In this document: positions 1-8,164 of the stretch, one piece after another
How the letters are laid out: each line of letters opens with the position of its first letter
How positions within the stretch are numbered: position 1 is the first letter of the stretch
DNA from: Terriglobia bacterium
GTDB taxonomy: Bacteria; Acidobacteriota; Terriglobia; Bryobacterales; Bryobacteraceae
DNA: 64,000 bases
Assembly (NCBI GenBank): GCA_020073445.1
Contig: JAIQFE010000019.1
Span: 231,677 to 295,676 of the forward strand
Direction: 5' to 3'
Position numbers and translations under genes: made by a program
The notes under the pieces: generated by a model
Database searches by the model: none
Told to the model about the DNA's origin: nothing
What the model saw: only the letters and a program-made list of their open reading frames with translations

Positions 1-390
1 AACGACGTGCTGGTGGTGACCACCTCCGCGGGATCGCCGGAGAAGCGGAAGCGCCTGGAGAGCATGGGCGTGCGCGTCGAGGTACTGGAGCGCTCCGACG
101 GGCGGGCCAGCCTGCAAGGCGTGATCGAGTTGCTGGCGCGCGAGAAATATTTGTCGTTGATGATCGAAGCCGGCAGCCGGGTGAACTGGAGCGCGCTCGA
201 ATCGGGCGTTGCTGACAAGATCTACTTCTATTACGCGCCGAAGATTCTGGGCGGCACGCAGTCGCTTCCGGTGGCCGGAGGTGCTGGGCGGCGGCGGCGC
301 AAGGACGCGATCCGGTTTCGCGACGTGAAGCTGCATTCGATCGCCAAGGACGAATTCGCCGTGGAGGCCTGGGTGGAGCGCGAAGGCTGA
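1..390 (+). CDS. ribD: RibD C-terminal reductase domain (5' end outside window)
   Basis: The window opens inside this gene, and 129 codons are visible up to the TGA. The visible part matches the C-terminal half of RibD, the NADPH-dependent 5-amino-6-(5-phosphoribosylamino)uracil reductase of riboflavin synthesis. Family hallmarks are a LMIEAGSRVNWSAL-type segment (normally EGG) and the KIYFYYAPKILGG stretch near the end. The stop overlaps the ribE start by one base (TGATG), so the two are probably translationally coupled. The N-terminal deaminase half cannot be seen. A stand-alone reductase is possible, but the ribE neighbour favours bifunctional RibD. Confidence 0.88.
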   Translation, partial: NDVLVVTTSAGSPEKRKRLESMGVRVEVLERSDGRASLQGVIELLAREKYLSLMIEAGSRVNWSALESGVADKIYFYYAPKILGGTQSLPVAGGAGRRRRKDAIRFRDVKLHSIAKDEFAVEAWVEREG

Positions 391-968
391 TGTTCACCGG
401 CATCGTCGAAGAGCTGGGGACAGTGATAAAGGCCGGTACGAAGCTGGAAGTGCGCTGTTCTACCGTGCTCTCCGATCTCTCGATCGGCGCCAGCATCGCG
501 GTGAATGGAGTTTGTCTCACGGCAGTGGCGGTCACCGGTGAGGGATTTGCCGCGGACCTGGCGCCGGAGACGCTTTCGCGCAGCAACCTCGGCGACTTGA
601 AAGCGGGTGCGCGCGTCAATCTGGAACGTCCCGTAACGCCGGCGACCCGGCTATCCGGTCACATCGTGCAGGGGCATGTGGATGCCACGGGAGAAGTGGC
701 CGCACTCGATGCACTCGGCGACAGCAACTGGTGGCTGAAGGTGCGCGTGCCAAAATCGCTCGACCGGTATCTGGTGGAAAAGGGCTCGATTACGCTGGAT
801 GGGATCAGCTTGACGATCGCGGCGATTGATGCGGACGTGATCGGCGTGACCATTATTCCGCATACGTTCGCGAACACGACCATCGGTCAGGCTCGTGTGG
901 GCACTCGCCTGAACATCGAAGTGGACGTGCTGGCGAAGCACGTCGAGAAGCTGCTGGCGCGCGGATAA
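390..968 (+). CDS. ribE: Riboflavin synthase alpha subunit
   Basis: This 192-residue protein opens with MFTGIVEELG, the near-invariant start of riboflavin synthase. It has two tandem lumazine-binding barrels (about 1-95 and 96-190). SGHIVQGHVDATG marks the start of the second barrel and HTFANTTIGQ lies near the end. It dismutates two 6,7-dimethyl-8-ribityllumazine molecules to riboflavin in the cytosol. Length is normal for the family. It overlaps ribD by one base and is followed 4 bases later by a methyltransferase gene, so it sits in a short operon. Family members are also called RibC or RibE depending on the species. Confidence 0.95.
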   Translation: MFTGIVEELGTVIKAGTKLEVRCSTVLSDLSIGASIAVNGVCLTAVAVTGEGFAADLAPETLSRSNLGDLKAGARVNLERPVTPATRLSGHIVQGHVDATGEVAALDALGDSNWWLKVRVPKSLDRYLVEKGSITLDGISLTIAAIDADVIGVTIIPHTFANTTIGQARVGTRLNIEVDVLAKHVEKLLARG

Positions 969-972
969 CACG

Positions 973-1515
973 ATGGACATTCGAGGCTGGGACGAGCGCT
1001 ATCGTTCCGAAGGCGTTAAGCACCCGGCACCGACGCCGCTGCTGGCAGAGGTCGCGCGGAAGCTCAAACCCGGCCGAGCACTGGATCTGGCATGCGGCAC
1101 AGGCCGCAACGCGGTGTGGCTGGCTGAACATGGCTGGACTGTAACCGCGGTGGATGGATCTCCCGCGGCGATTGAAATTCTTCAGAAGCTCTGCCCGGAA
1201 GTCGACGCTCACGTCGCGGATCTGGAGAAGCATGAATTCCCGATAGAGACGGCGAGTTGGGACTTGATCGTATTGGCTTACTACCTGCAGCGCGACTTGT
1301 TCGAACCGGTCAAGCTTGGGGTGAAACCCGGCGGCGTCGCGTTGGTGATCGTGCATCTGGTGGAACCGGGACACGAGCAGTCGCGCTTCAGCGTGCAGCC
1401 GGGCGAGCTGGCGAGGTACTTCGAAGGCTGGGAGATCCTGCACTCTTACGAAGGCAAGCCCAAGGATCCCGCGCACAAAAGAGCGGTTGCCGAGATTGTG
1501 GCGCGAAAGCCTTAG
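973..1515 (+). CDS. Class I SAM-dependent methyltransferase
   Basis: A small (180 aa) cytosolic methyltransferase. ALDLACGTGRNAVWLA (about 36-51) is the SAM-binding motif I, and VTAVDGSP gives the acidic residue that holds the ribose. The order and short length resemble TehB-like and other small class I enzymes. The substrate is unknown. It follows ribE by 4 bases and is probably the last gene of the riboflavin operon, since a palindromic repeat begins right after its TAG. Nothing in the sequence ties it to flavin synthesis. Confidence 0.85.
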   Translation: MDIRGWDERYRSEGVKHPAPTPLLAEVARKLKPGRALDLACGTGRNAVWLAEHGWTVTAVDGSPAAIEILQKLCPEVDAHVADLEKHEFPIETASWDLIVLAYYLQRDLFEPVKLGVKPGGVALVIVHLVEPGHEQSRFSVQPGELARYFEGWEILHSYEGKPKDPAHKRAVAEIVARKP

Positions 1516-1593
1516 AAGGGGACAGCCAGCCGATTTCGGCGAGCTGCCGCGGACACCTCCAGGCTGGTTCATCGAAATCGGTAGGCAGTCCCC
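1516..1593. repeat. REP/REPIN-like palindrome, family A copy 1
   Basis: An imperfect inverted repeat fills the whole gap between two convergent genes. The outer arms are GGGGACAGCCAGCC and GGCAGTCCCC. Inner arms CCGATTTCG and CGAAATCGG also pair. A second copy lies at 15737-15821. It could act as a two-way terminator for the flanking genes, but this is inferred. No REP-associated transposase is in the window. Confidence 0.7.
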
Positions 1594-2864
1594 TACAGGG
1601 ACTCTTCGAAGAGCTTCGCCAAATCCTCGGTTCCCGCGGGGCGGGGCGATAGCTTAGTCACGCGATGCTGGGGCAACGTTCCTTCCACCAGCGCCGGAAT
1701 ATCGGATGACGTATACCCGACCTCGCGCAGGCCGTTGGGAGTCTTCAGGCGCTGCATGAACCAGGTGATGCGCTCGGAAAGAATCCGGCCCGCGTCGGCG
1801 GCCTGGCAGCGAGAGACATCCACGCCCAGAGCTTCGGCGGCTTCCAGGTGCCTGGCGGGATTTGCCGAAGCCGTGTAGCGAAACACCGCGGGTGCGTTCA
1901 GGATCACGGAAAACCCGTGGGGAATCAGCGGGTGGTCCGCTGTATATCCAGGTATTCGGTAGCTCTTCACGTTGCCCGAGACGGGATACGACATTCCGTG
2001 CGGCAAATGCACACCTGCGTTGCCGAATCCGACGCCCGCATAGGACGCTGCCAGCAGCATGTTCGCGCGAGCTTCGTCGTCGGAGGGATCTTCCACCGCG
2101 CGCACCAGGTACTTCGCCACCATGCGCAAAGCTTGCAGCGACCAGACATCGCTGATGGGGTTCGACCCCTGATACGCCGGGCGCACGAGAGGGCGATCGG
2201 GCAGGGGGCGTTCGGAGAAGGGCAGCGCGGTGAACGATTCCACGGCGTGGCTCAAGATATCGAGACCGCTGGACGCTGCCACCTGCGAAGGCATCGTGCG
2301 CGTGTTTTCAGGATCGAGCAGCCCGAGCGTGGGTTTCAGCCGGCGGCTGGCGATGCCGGTCTTGGCGTGCATCTTAATCAAGTCGAAGATGCTGACGCCG
2401 GTCGTCTCGCTGCCGGTGCCGGCTGTGGTCGGAATCGCGATCAGCGGTTTCAGCGGCCCGGGAACCGGCAGGCCCTTGCCGATGGGAGGGTTGACATAGT
2501 CCAAGAAGTTGTCAGGTGGATAGGTCGTGTACAAATTCACCGCTTTAGCGGTGTCTATCGTGGATCCACCGCCGACGGCGACGATGGCGTCGTAGTCCCC
2601 GTCCTTTGCGAACTCGATCGCATCGAGAAAAGACTCGTCGGTGGGCTCGACGCGCACGCGATCGTAGACCGTCGCTGCAATGCCATTCTTTTCCAGCGAC
2701 TCCAGCACAATCTGCACCGGCGACATGTTTCGCAGAACAGGATCCGTGAGCACCAGGACATTGCGCGCGCCGAGGTCGGCCAGGTCCATGCCGACTTCAC
2801 GGGTCACGCCCCGGCCGAACCGGACGCTCGAAACAGCCATCTCAAACGCGATTTCGTGAGTCAT
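1593..2864 (-). CDS. Iron-containing alcohol dehydrogenase, hydroxyacid-oxoacid transhydrogenase (ADHFE1)-like
   Basis: A 423-residue group III alcohol dehydrogenase. GGGSTIDTAKAVN (about 98-110) is the NAD-binding loop. The metal site is suggested by SHAVESF and by the HLPHGMSYPVSG and PLIPHGF segments. The insert after HAVESFTALPF (RPAYQGSNPISD) is typical of the ADHFE1/HOT branch, which transfers hydride between 4-hydroxybutyrate or another hydroxy acid and 2-oxoglutarate. The branch call is from memory of that signature, and the real substrate is unproved. It starts 3 bases after the PepSY protein gene ends, so the two are likely co-transcribed. Confidence 0.85.
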   Translation of the reverse strand: MTHEIAFEMAVSSVRFGRGVTREVGMDLADLGARNVLVLTDPVLRNMSPVQIVLESLEKNGIAATVYDRVRVEPTDESFLDAIEFAKDGDYDAIVAVGGGSTIDTAKAVNLYTTYPPDNFLDYVNPPIGKGLPVPGPLKPLIAIPTTAGTGSETTGVSIFDLIKMHAKTGIASRRLKPTLGLLDPENTRTMPSQVAASSGLDILSHAVESFTALPFSERPLPDRPLVRPAYQGSNPISDVWSLQALRMVAKYLVRAVEDPSDDEARANMLLAASYAGVGFGNAGVHLPHGMSYPVSGNVKSYRIPGYTADHPLIPHGFSVILNAPAVFRYTASANPARHLEAAEALGVDVSRCQAADAGRILSERITWFMQRLKTPNGLREVGYTSSDIPALVEGTLPQHRVTKLSPRPAGTEDLAKLFEESL

Positions 2865-2867
2865 GAC

Positions 2868-3941
2868 TTACGCCGAGGCATCGACAGGAGCGTCGATGCG
2901 ACCGGCCACGATGCGGGCCTCACGCGTACGGCGGGCGGCGGGACTGAGCACGCGATTCCACCACATGATCGCGCCGGTCACAAACAAGAGTACCGGGAGC
3001 AGCCCCAGTACGACCCACAGCGACTTCGTTTTTGGTCCCGCGAAGTTCCCGAAATGCAGGTAGTAGATCCAGCGGATAAAATTGTCTCCGGCGCTGCGGC
3101 GGATCGGGCGGCGTCCGCCCTTGCCGAAGTTGAAAGACTTTGGCTGCGATGGCTGCGCGAGTACTGGGGCGGTTGCCGGAGCCGCAAGCGTCACATCCTC
3201 AGGCAGCGCGTATTGGATCAGCGTCGAATAGTGATTGATGATCTTCTGGAACGGCAAGGGGAATGCCAGATACACGCCCGTGATGGCCCACATGAAGATC
3301 AGGGCGAAGGACCAGAAACCGATAGCGCTATGCAGGTCCCAGTTCAGGCGTTTCCAGTTGGATCGAAAATCGACGATCAGGTTGCGGCGCCAGCTCAGGG
3401 AGCCGGGCCACCAGACGATCAGGCCCGTCACGCATAACAACGTAAGAAAGATAGCTCCGATGCCATTGACCTTGCGGCCGGTGTCGCCATACAACAAGTC
3501 CGTGTGCAATTTCGCGAGCCACGCGGCGACGCGGATGGCTTGCGGCACCGAATCGCCCAGATCGGCGCCCGTGTATGGATCGAAGAGCCGCTGCACGCGT
3601 TCCTTCCCGTGCTCCATCCAGACTTCGGTCGCCGTGGTCGGCTGCTTGCCTTCGAAAACGAAGCTGAGGGTATTTTCCGGATACTTCTGCCGGACGATCT
3701 TCTTCAGTTCGTCCGCGGGGAGTTTCGTCCCGCGCACCTGGACGATTCTGGCTCCCGATCCCGCGGACTGGTAGATCTCGTTGCGGAAGACGATTGCGCT
3801 GCCCGTGACGCTGATCAGGACCACGTAGAGGCCGGTCCCGATGCCGGTCCACAGATGGATCTGGAATAGAGCGCGCCGCAGCCACACGTTTTGCGGGCGG
3901 CGGAGCCATCGTTGCCAGAGTGTTAGTTCGTCGGCGGGCAC
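2868..3941 (-). CDS. PepSY-associated TM (PiuB-like) membrane protein
   Basis: A 357-residue inner-membrane protein with four or five hydrophobic helices. The first helix (about 28-50) carries HLWTGIGTGLYVVLISVTG. A second group carries GRKVNGIGAIFLTLLCVTGLIVWWPG, followed by DLHSAIGFWSFALIFMWAITG and a last helix near 310. Histidines at helix ends fit the PepSY_TM family, often linked to iron uptake or ferric-siderophore reduction. A periplasmic loop (about 55-150) lies between helices 1 and 2. It precedes the iron alcohol dehydrogenase with a 3-base gap. The role is inferred only from the family. Confidence 0.8.
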   Translation of the reverse strand: MPADELTLWQRWLRRPQNVWLRRALFQIHLWTGIGTGLYVVLISVTGSAIVFRNEIYQSAGSGARIVQVRGTKLPADELKKIVRQKYPENTLSFVFEGKQPTTATEVWMEHGKERVQRLFDPYTGADLGDSVPQAIRVAAWLAKLHTDLLYGDTGRKVNGIGAIFLTLLCVTGLIVWWPGSLSWRRNLIVDFRSNWKRLNWDLHSAIGFWSFALIFMWAITGVYLAFPLPFQKIINHYSTLIQYALPEDVTLAAPATAPVLAQPSQPKSFNFGKGGRRPIRRSAGDNFIRWIYYLHFGNFAGPKTKSLWVVLGLLPVLLFVTGAIMWWNRVLSPAARRTREARIVAGRIDAPVDASA

Positions 3942-3963
3942 GGGGTGGTTTACGTCCAGTCGC

Positions 3964-3969
3964 TATAAT
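3964..3969 (+). promoter_or_regulatory. Candidate -10 box of the flavin reductase gene
   Basis: A perfect TATAAT lies 10 bases before the ATG at 3980. No convincing -35 is seen and no Shine-Dalgarno fits in the gap, so transcription may start at or next to the start codon. Confidence 0.45.
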
Positions 3970-3979
3970 AGCGAAATCC

Positions 3980-4591
3980 ATGATCATCGATCCCGCGACC
4001 AAAGATCCGTTCGACGTGTACCGGCTGCTGTCGGGCTCCATCCTTCCCCGTCCGATTGCCTTCGTTTCCACGCTGAGCGCCCAGGGAGTCCGCAACCTGG
4101 CGCCTTTCAGCTTCTTCACCGTGATCAGCGCGAACCCGCCGGTGATCTGCTTTTGCCCCATGATCCGGGGCGGTGAGCGGCCCAAGAAGGACACGCTGAT
4201 GAACATCGAGGCCACCGGCGAATTCGTGGTCAACATCGTCAGCGAGGATTTTGCTGCGAAGATGAACCTCTGTTCGGGCGAGTATCCGCCGGATGTGGAC
4301 GAGTTCGAGGTCTCCGGCCTGACGCCCGTACCCAGCGATCTGGTGAAACCGGCGCGCGTCAAGGAATCCCGCGTGAACATGGAATGCAAGCTTCACCAGA
4401 TCGTACACGTGAGCCCGAAGTTTCTGGGAGGCAGCCTGGTGATGGGCGAAGTGGTCCGGTTCCACGTACAGGATTCGATGATCAACCAGATTTGCGAGAT
4501 CGACGCGGATCAGCTGGATGCCGTCGGGCGCATGGCGGGTCCGGTGTATGTGCGCACGAAGGACCGGTTCGAGATGGTGCGTCCGGCGTAG
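3980..4591 (+). CDS. Flavin reductase-like (DIM6/NTAB) FMN-binding protein
   Basis: A 203-residue cytosolic protein of the flavin reductase/FMN-binding split-barrel family. The opening PFDVYRLLSGSILPRPIAFVST and the following LAPFSFFTVISANPP are the conserved FMN-phosphate region. The product may reduce FMN for a partner oxygenase, or bind FMN for another redox role. The start at 3980 was chosen because homologues begin near this point and an in-frame upstream extension would run through the promoter. It converges on a MetE-like gene across a family-B palindrome. Confidence 0.85.
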   Translation: MIIDPATKDPFDVYRLLSGSILPRPIAFVSTLSAQGVRNLAPFSFFTVISANPPVICFCPMIRGGERPKKDTLMNIEATGEFVVNIVSEDFAAKMNLCSGEYPPDVDEFEVSGLTPVPSDLVKPARVKESRVNMECKLHQIVHVSPKFLGGSLVMGEVVRFHVQDSMINQICEIDADQLDAVGRMAGPVYVRTKDRFEMVRPA

Positions 4592-4599
4592 CGTTACTG

Positions 4600-4692
4600 A
4601 AAAAAGGGGACAGGCAGCTCTGTCCACTCCAACGCTGGCAGGCGAATTCGGGAGCCTACGGGAGGGGACATAGTAGCCTGTCCCCCTTTTTC
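4600..4692. repeat. REPIN-like palindrome, family B copy 1
   Basis: AAAAAGGGGACAGGC at one end and GCCTGTCCCCCTTTTT at the other are inverted. Inner CTGTCC and GGACA units suggest two REP units facing each other. A close copy is at 52087-52178. It fills the gap between two convergent genes. The stem followed by a T-run could also terminate transcription on both strands. Confidence 0.72.
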
Positions 4693-4700
4693 ACCACTGA

Positions 4701-5738
4701 TTATTGCAGTTCTTTGCGTACCAGGGCAGCGCCGTCGGCCATCGCCTTCATCTTGCCGAAGGCGACTGTGCGAGGCAGGTACTTCAAGCCGCAGTCGGGA
4801 GCGATGATCAGGCGGTCAGGGCTGATAAACGGCAGCGCGCGGCGGATCCGTTCCGCGACCGTCTCGGGCGTTTCGATATCGTGCGTCGATAAATCCAGCA
4901 CGCCCAGGAGGACGGTTTTCGTGGGTAGCTTCTGCAGCACCGAACAATCAAGCTTGGACTGCGCCGTTTCGATCGAGACCTGCTGTACGGGAGTTTGCTC
5001 CAGTTCGGGGAGAAACGAATAGCCTTCGGGCCGGCCGGCCACCAGCGCGGCATAGCCGAAACAGATGTGGACCACGGTGGTTCCCTTTACACCGTCGAGT
5101 GCGCGATTGAGCGCGGCAACGCCGTATTCGCGAGCCTTATCGGGCGAGGACTGCATCCACGGCTCGTCAATCTGAACGTAATCCGCGCCGGCGGCGAACA
5201 GGTCCTTGATCTCTTCGTTGACGGCGGCCGCGTAGTCCAGAGCCACCGCTTTCTCGTCCTTGTAGAATTCGTCCACGGCCTGCTGCGTCATGGTGAAGGG
5301 GCCGGGCACGGTGATCTTGATCTTCCGGTCGGTATTGGCCCGCAGGAACTGAATATCGCGCACCTGGACGGCGTGCTTCCGCCGGATCTTGCCTTTAATG
5401 CGCGGGACCAGGACTTCGTGGCCGCTGCGGCTGATGACCTTTCCCGGATTATCCAGGTCGAGACCGTCGAGCGCCGTGGCGAAGCGGTTGGAATAGCTCT
5501 CGCGGCGCATTTCGCCGTCGGTCAGGATGTCCAGGCCGGCGCGCTCCTGGTCGCGGATGGCGAGCAGCGTGGCGTCATCCTGAGCCTGTTCGAGCCACTG
5601 CTCTCCAACGCGCCACAGGTCGGCGGCTCGGATACGGGGCGGCATCTGCTTGCCGAGCTTGTCGCGATTAATCAGCCAGTCGGGTTGCGCGTAAGACCCG
5701 ACCAAAGTGGTAGGAAGCAGAGTTATAGTTGAGGGCAA
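4701..5738 (-). CDS. MetE C-terminal-like methyltransferase (cobalamin-independent methionine synthase fold)
   Basis: A 345-residue protein resembling only the catalytic C-terminal barrel of MetE, which is 750-770 aa when full length. It begins LLPTTLVGSYAQPDW, the usual start of these short archaeal/bacterial MetE-like proteins. DEPW in the middle and VHICFG, IETAQSKLD and PDCGL along the second half supply candidate zinc ligands (His, Cys, Cys). It may methylate homocysteine from an unusual donor or serve another UROD/MetE-type transfer. The start is TTG at 5738. No in-frame ATG fits the conserved N-terminus. Confidence 0.82.
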   Translation of the reverse strand: MPSTITLLPTTLVGSYAQPDWLINRDKLGKQMPPRIRAADLWRVGEQWLEQAQDDATLLAIRDQERAGLDILTDGEMRRESYSNRFATALDGLDLDNPGKVISRSGHEVLVPRIKGKIRRKHAVQVRDIQFLRANTDRKIKITVPGPFTMTQQAVDEFYKDEKAVALDYAAAVNEEIKDLFAAGADYVQIDEPWMQSSPDKAREYGVAALNRALDGVKGTTVVHICFGYAALVAGRPEGYSFLPELEQTPVQQVSIETAQSKLDCSVLQKLPTKTVLLGVLDLSTHDIETPETVAERIRRALPFISPDRLIIAPDCGLKYLPRTVAFGKMKAMADGAALVRKELQ

Positions 5739-5771
5739 TTCTTACCGGGCCAGTTTATGGATTTGAAAATC

Positions 5772-6143
5772 TTAGGACTTGATCATGCGGCCGTCGTTCA
5801 GCTTGACCAGCGAGCTGAGCATGGCCGGAGCGCCGCTCTTGGCGGCCCCGCCGGTGCAGGTGATTACGTCACCTTCTTTTACCGTTTCGCGGGTCCAGCC
5901 GTACGACTTCAGGTGGTTGAGGCTCATCATTTCTACTTCCCACTCTACGACTTTGCCGTCATCCCCTTTGACCTCAAGGTAGATGTAGGCATGCGGATTG
6001 GTCCACTCGAAGCGCTTCACGGTTCCGGTGACTGTGGAAGGGTTGGCCATGTTGTACATGGTGGTGGAGTGGTGCGCGGAAAGCGGAGTGGTGGTCACCA
6101 GCACGCCCAGCCCGACGAGTACGGCCAACAGTCGAGATTTCAT
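5772..6143 (-). CDS. DUF6152-like secreted protein (copy 1)
   Basis: A 123-residue exported protein. The signal peptide is MKSRLLAVLVGLGVLVTTTP with cleavage likely near LSA-HH. The mature part starts HHSTTMYN and has TVTGTVKRFEWTNPHAYIYLEV, which recurs in two neighbours. That core looks like a small beta-barrel. Function is unknown. The ATG at 6143 is preferred over TTG at 6161, because GAGGAGG lies 9 bases upstream of it. It is the last gene of a long minus-strand run of secreted proteins. Confidence 0.82.
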   Translation of the reverse strand: MKSRLLAVLVGLGVLVTTTPLSAHHSTTMYNMANPSTVTGTVKRFEWTNPHAYIYLEVKGDDGKVVEWEVEMMSLNHLKSYGWTRETVKEGDVITCTGGAAKSGAPAMLSSLVKLNDGRMIKS

Positions 6144-6190
6144 TCGATCAATCCTCCTCAAACCTTGTCAGATATATAGTATCAAGCCGG

Positions 6191-6610
6191 TCACTGCTTG
6201 GCGGGGCCGGGGGTTGCGGTCTGCTGACCCCGTTCCGTCATCGTAAGTCCGTCCGCGAAAGTAACCGAGACAAACTGGCCGCCGATATCGCCATTGACCA
6301 TCGGATGGACCCCAAAGGTCGCCTTGTCGCCGGGCTTCAGCATGGTCGATTTCCACCCTGCGCGGGCAAGAATGCCGGGGGCGGTCATTTCCAGATTCCA
6401 GGTTTCGGTGACGCCTTTGCTGTTGACCACTTCAACTTCGATCCAGGAATGGGGGTTTGCCCATTTGAATTGCTTCACGGTTCCCGTAATCGAAATGGTC
6501 TTGGCGCGATCGAAGCCGTTCATCGAGTGGTGGGCGTAGGCCGACGTCACCAGCCCCAGGCCGGACATTAACGCAATCGACAGTGTGCAGGTTCTCAGAA
6601 AAGTCTTCAT
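6191..6610 (-). CDS. DUF6152-like secreted protein (copy 2)
   Basis: A 139-residue paralogue of its downstream neighbour. It has a signal peptide ending near SAYA, then HHSMNGFDRAKTISITGTVKQFKWANPHSWIEVEV. The conserved HHS start of the mature chain and the W(A/T)NPH(S/A)(W/Y)I core define the family. The ligand or role is unknown, but histidines exposed at the new N-terminus could bind metal (inference). A 15-base gap separates it from the preceding gene, consistent with one transcript. Confidence 0.82.
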   Translation of the reverse strand: MKTFLRTCTLSIALMSGLGLVTSAYAHHSMNGFDRAKTISITGTVKQFKWANPHSWIEVEVVNSKGVTETWNLEMTAPGILARAGWKSTMLKPGDKATFGVHPMVNGDIGGQFVSVTFADGLTMTERGQQTATPGPAKQ

Positions 6611-6625
6611 GTTCGTTCTCCCCTC

Positions 6626-7411
6626 TTAGCGGCCGGTGTGCTCCGCCTTGACGCTCGGCATGTGCTCATTGAGATCGGGCAGGCACGATGCCTCGGTGAT
6701 GTCCGTGTCGTCCAGCCGCCGGAAACGCTTGGTCCACTTCCATTCGCCCACCCAGCTCTTGGGGTCGGTGGCCGTGTACTCCACTTCCATGGTGGCGCCC
6801 TTGTCAATCAAACGGATGCGCTCAATCATCTGGAACTTGTCCGTGAGCGGGATTCCGCCGTCCAGCCAGTGATGATCGTCGACGAAGTAGCGGGTATCCA
6901 CCACCAGCGCGTCGTTTTCCCAATGCCCGATGGATTCGCCGCTGAAGCTGGGCACGACGACATCCGGATCGGAATGCGGCCTTCCATCCAGGTAGATGAT
7001 GCGGATACTGTTCATGAAGCCGCTGATCATGTAGATCGCCGTGGGCAACTGGATCATGGCGATGGGCCACACGCGTGTCATGATCACGGGCAATCCGGCG
7101 GGCCAGCAATTGCCGATGTCGTCCTGATAAACCTTGCCCTCGGCGGTCGCCTTACGCGCGGCATCGAAGTGCGCTTGCGCAAAGGGAGTGAGCTTAAATC
7201 CATCGGGCGGAGAAAACCGGAAGTTGTTGTTCTGGCCGCCTCCGTGTTGCCAGGTCCCGGTGAGATCGAACGGCGGCTTGGGCCGGCTCTTGGCGATGTT
7301 GGCGGGAGCCAGCGCGCCTTGCTGGGGCGGCGGTGGCGTCTGACCCACCAAGGCAAGCGCGGCGCCGAAGGACAGAACGGCGAGAAGTGGAGCCTGGAAT
7401 CGCATCATCAT
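6626..7411 (-). CDS. Secreted protein with IGHWENDALVVDT motif, unknown function
   Basis: A 261-residue exported protein with a signal peptide (MRFQAPLLAVLSFGAALALVGQ). FDLTGTWQ opens the mature domain. IRIIYLDGRPHSDPD, then IGHWENDALVVDTRYFVD and MIERIRLIDKG follow. The same order occurs in the next gene upstream and in the proteins at 10820, 11871 and 49025. No catalytic motif is recognisable. The layout of short beta-rich blocks suggests a lipocalin-like barrel (inference). Its first ATG overlaps the previous stop (ATGA), and two further in-frame ATGs follow at once. Confidence 0.75.
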   Translation of the reverse strand: MMMRFQAPLLAVLSFGAALALVGQTPPPPQQGALAPANIAKSRPKPPFDLTGTWQHGGGQNNNFRFSPPDGFKLTPFAQAHFDAARKATAEGKVYQDDIGNCWPAGLPVIMTRVWPIAMIQLPTAIYMISGFMNSIRIIYLDGRPHSDPDVVVPSFSGESIGHWENDALVVDTRYFVDDHHWLDGGIPLTDKFQMIERIRLIDKGATMEVEYTATDPKSWVGEWKWTKRFRRLDDTDITEASCLPDLNEHMPSVKAEHTGR

Positions 7412-8151
7412 TTATCCTTTATTTTCATGCGGACCACGCCTTTTTCATCGACGTACTCACGATTATTGTCGCAGACGAATTCGACCATCTCGTAGTCCGG
7501 CATGCGCCGGTAAGCCAGCGTGTAGACCATGGGCTTTTCGAGCACCACCGGGTCCTCGATAGTAATCTGGTCGTGCAGGACGTCGGGCGTGATGAGCTTG
7601 ATTCGCTCGGTGATGTGCATCTTTTCGCTGTGCGGCATCCCGCGGTAGCCGTTCACGGTCGGTTTGATGCCGATGGTATCCACCACCAGAGTGTCGCCGT
7701 CCCACTTTCCTGCCGAGCGGCCGTAGTATCCGGGCGCGACGTCGTCCAGCGGGGCCTGCGGCCGGTCCAGATACACCCGGCGCACTTCGCTGAACGCCTC
7801 CGAGATGATCGTCACCTGCTTGGCGGTTTGAATGAACTCCACCGGATAAACTGCCACGGCCATCATGGTCGGCACGCCGTAGGGGATGCACTGGGATCCG
7901 GCGGTGGCCAGTTGCTCGCCGCGCTTGGTGGCCTCAGCTTCGGCCGTGCGACGGGCTTCGTAGGGCTTGGCGTACTCCGGTTTCAGCACCAGTTGCCCGG
8001 CAGGAGGCGGTGCGATCTTGGGATCTCCGCCGCGTCCGCCCGCGAACGGGGCCCAGACGCCGGTAAGGTCGGGAGTCTTGGTCGCTTGCGCAGGAAGCAG
8101 CGTAACACAAGGGAATACAACAACGAGTACAGCGTACAAAATCGTTTTCAT
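7408..8151 (-). CDS. Secreted protein with GKWDGDTLVVDT motif, unknown function
   Basis: A 247-residue exported protein with a signal peptide running to about LLPAQA. TPDLTGVW begins the mature domain. RRVYLDRPQ, the variant motif AGKWDGDTLVVDTIGIK, MHITERIKLI and the C-terminal DYEMVEFVCDNNREYVDEKG are shared with the proteins at 10820 and 11871. The conserved F-C-(D/E)-N-N ending appears in four of the five members. Function is unknown. It overlaps the downstream paralogue by 4 bases, so the two are coupled. Confidence 0.76.
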   Translation of the reverse strand: MKTILYAVLVVVFPCVTLLPAQATKTPDLTGVWAPFAGGRGGDPKIAPPPAGQLVLKPEYAKPYEARRTAEAEATKRGEQLATAGSQCIPYGVPTMMAVAVYPVEFIQTAKQVTIISEAFSEVRRVYLDRPQAPLDDVAPGYYGRSAGKWDGDTLVVDTIGIKPTVNGYRGMPHSEKMHITERIKLITPDVLHDQITIEDPVVLEKPMVYTLAYRRMPDYEMVEFVCDNNREYVDEKGVVRMKIKDK

Positions 8152-8164
8152 GAGGCCGCCTCGA

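Noticed and set aside
1848..3437. A 529-codon open frame on the plus strand
   Set aside because: It is antisense to the alcohol dehydrogenase and PepSY genes, with His/Arg/Gln-rich composition typical of a reversed coding strand.
4600..4692. Repeat considered as a CRISPR or tRNA-like unit
   Set aside because: It is a single palindrome with no repeat-spacer series and no cloverleaf. Its twin is 47 kb away.
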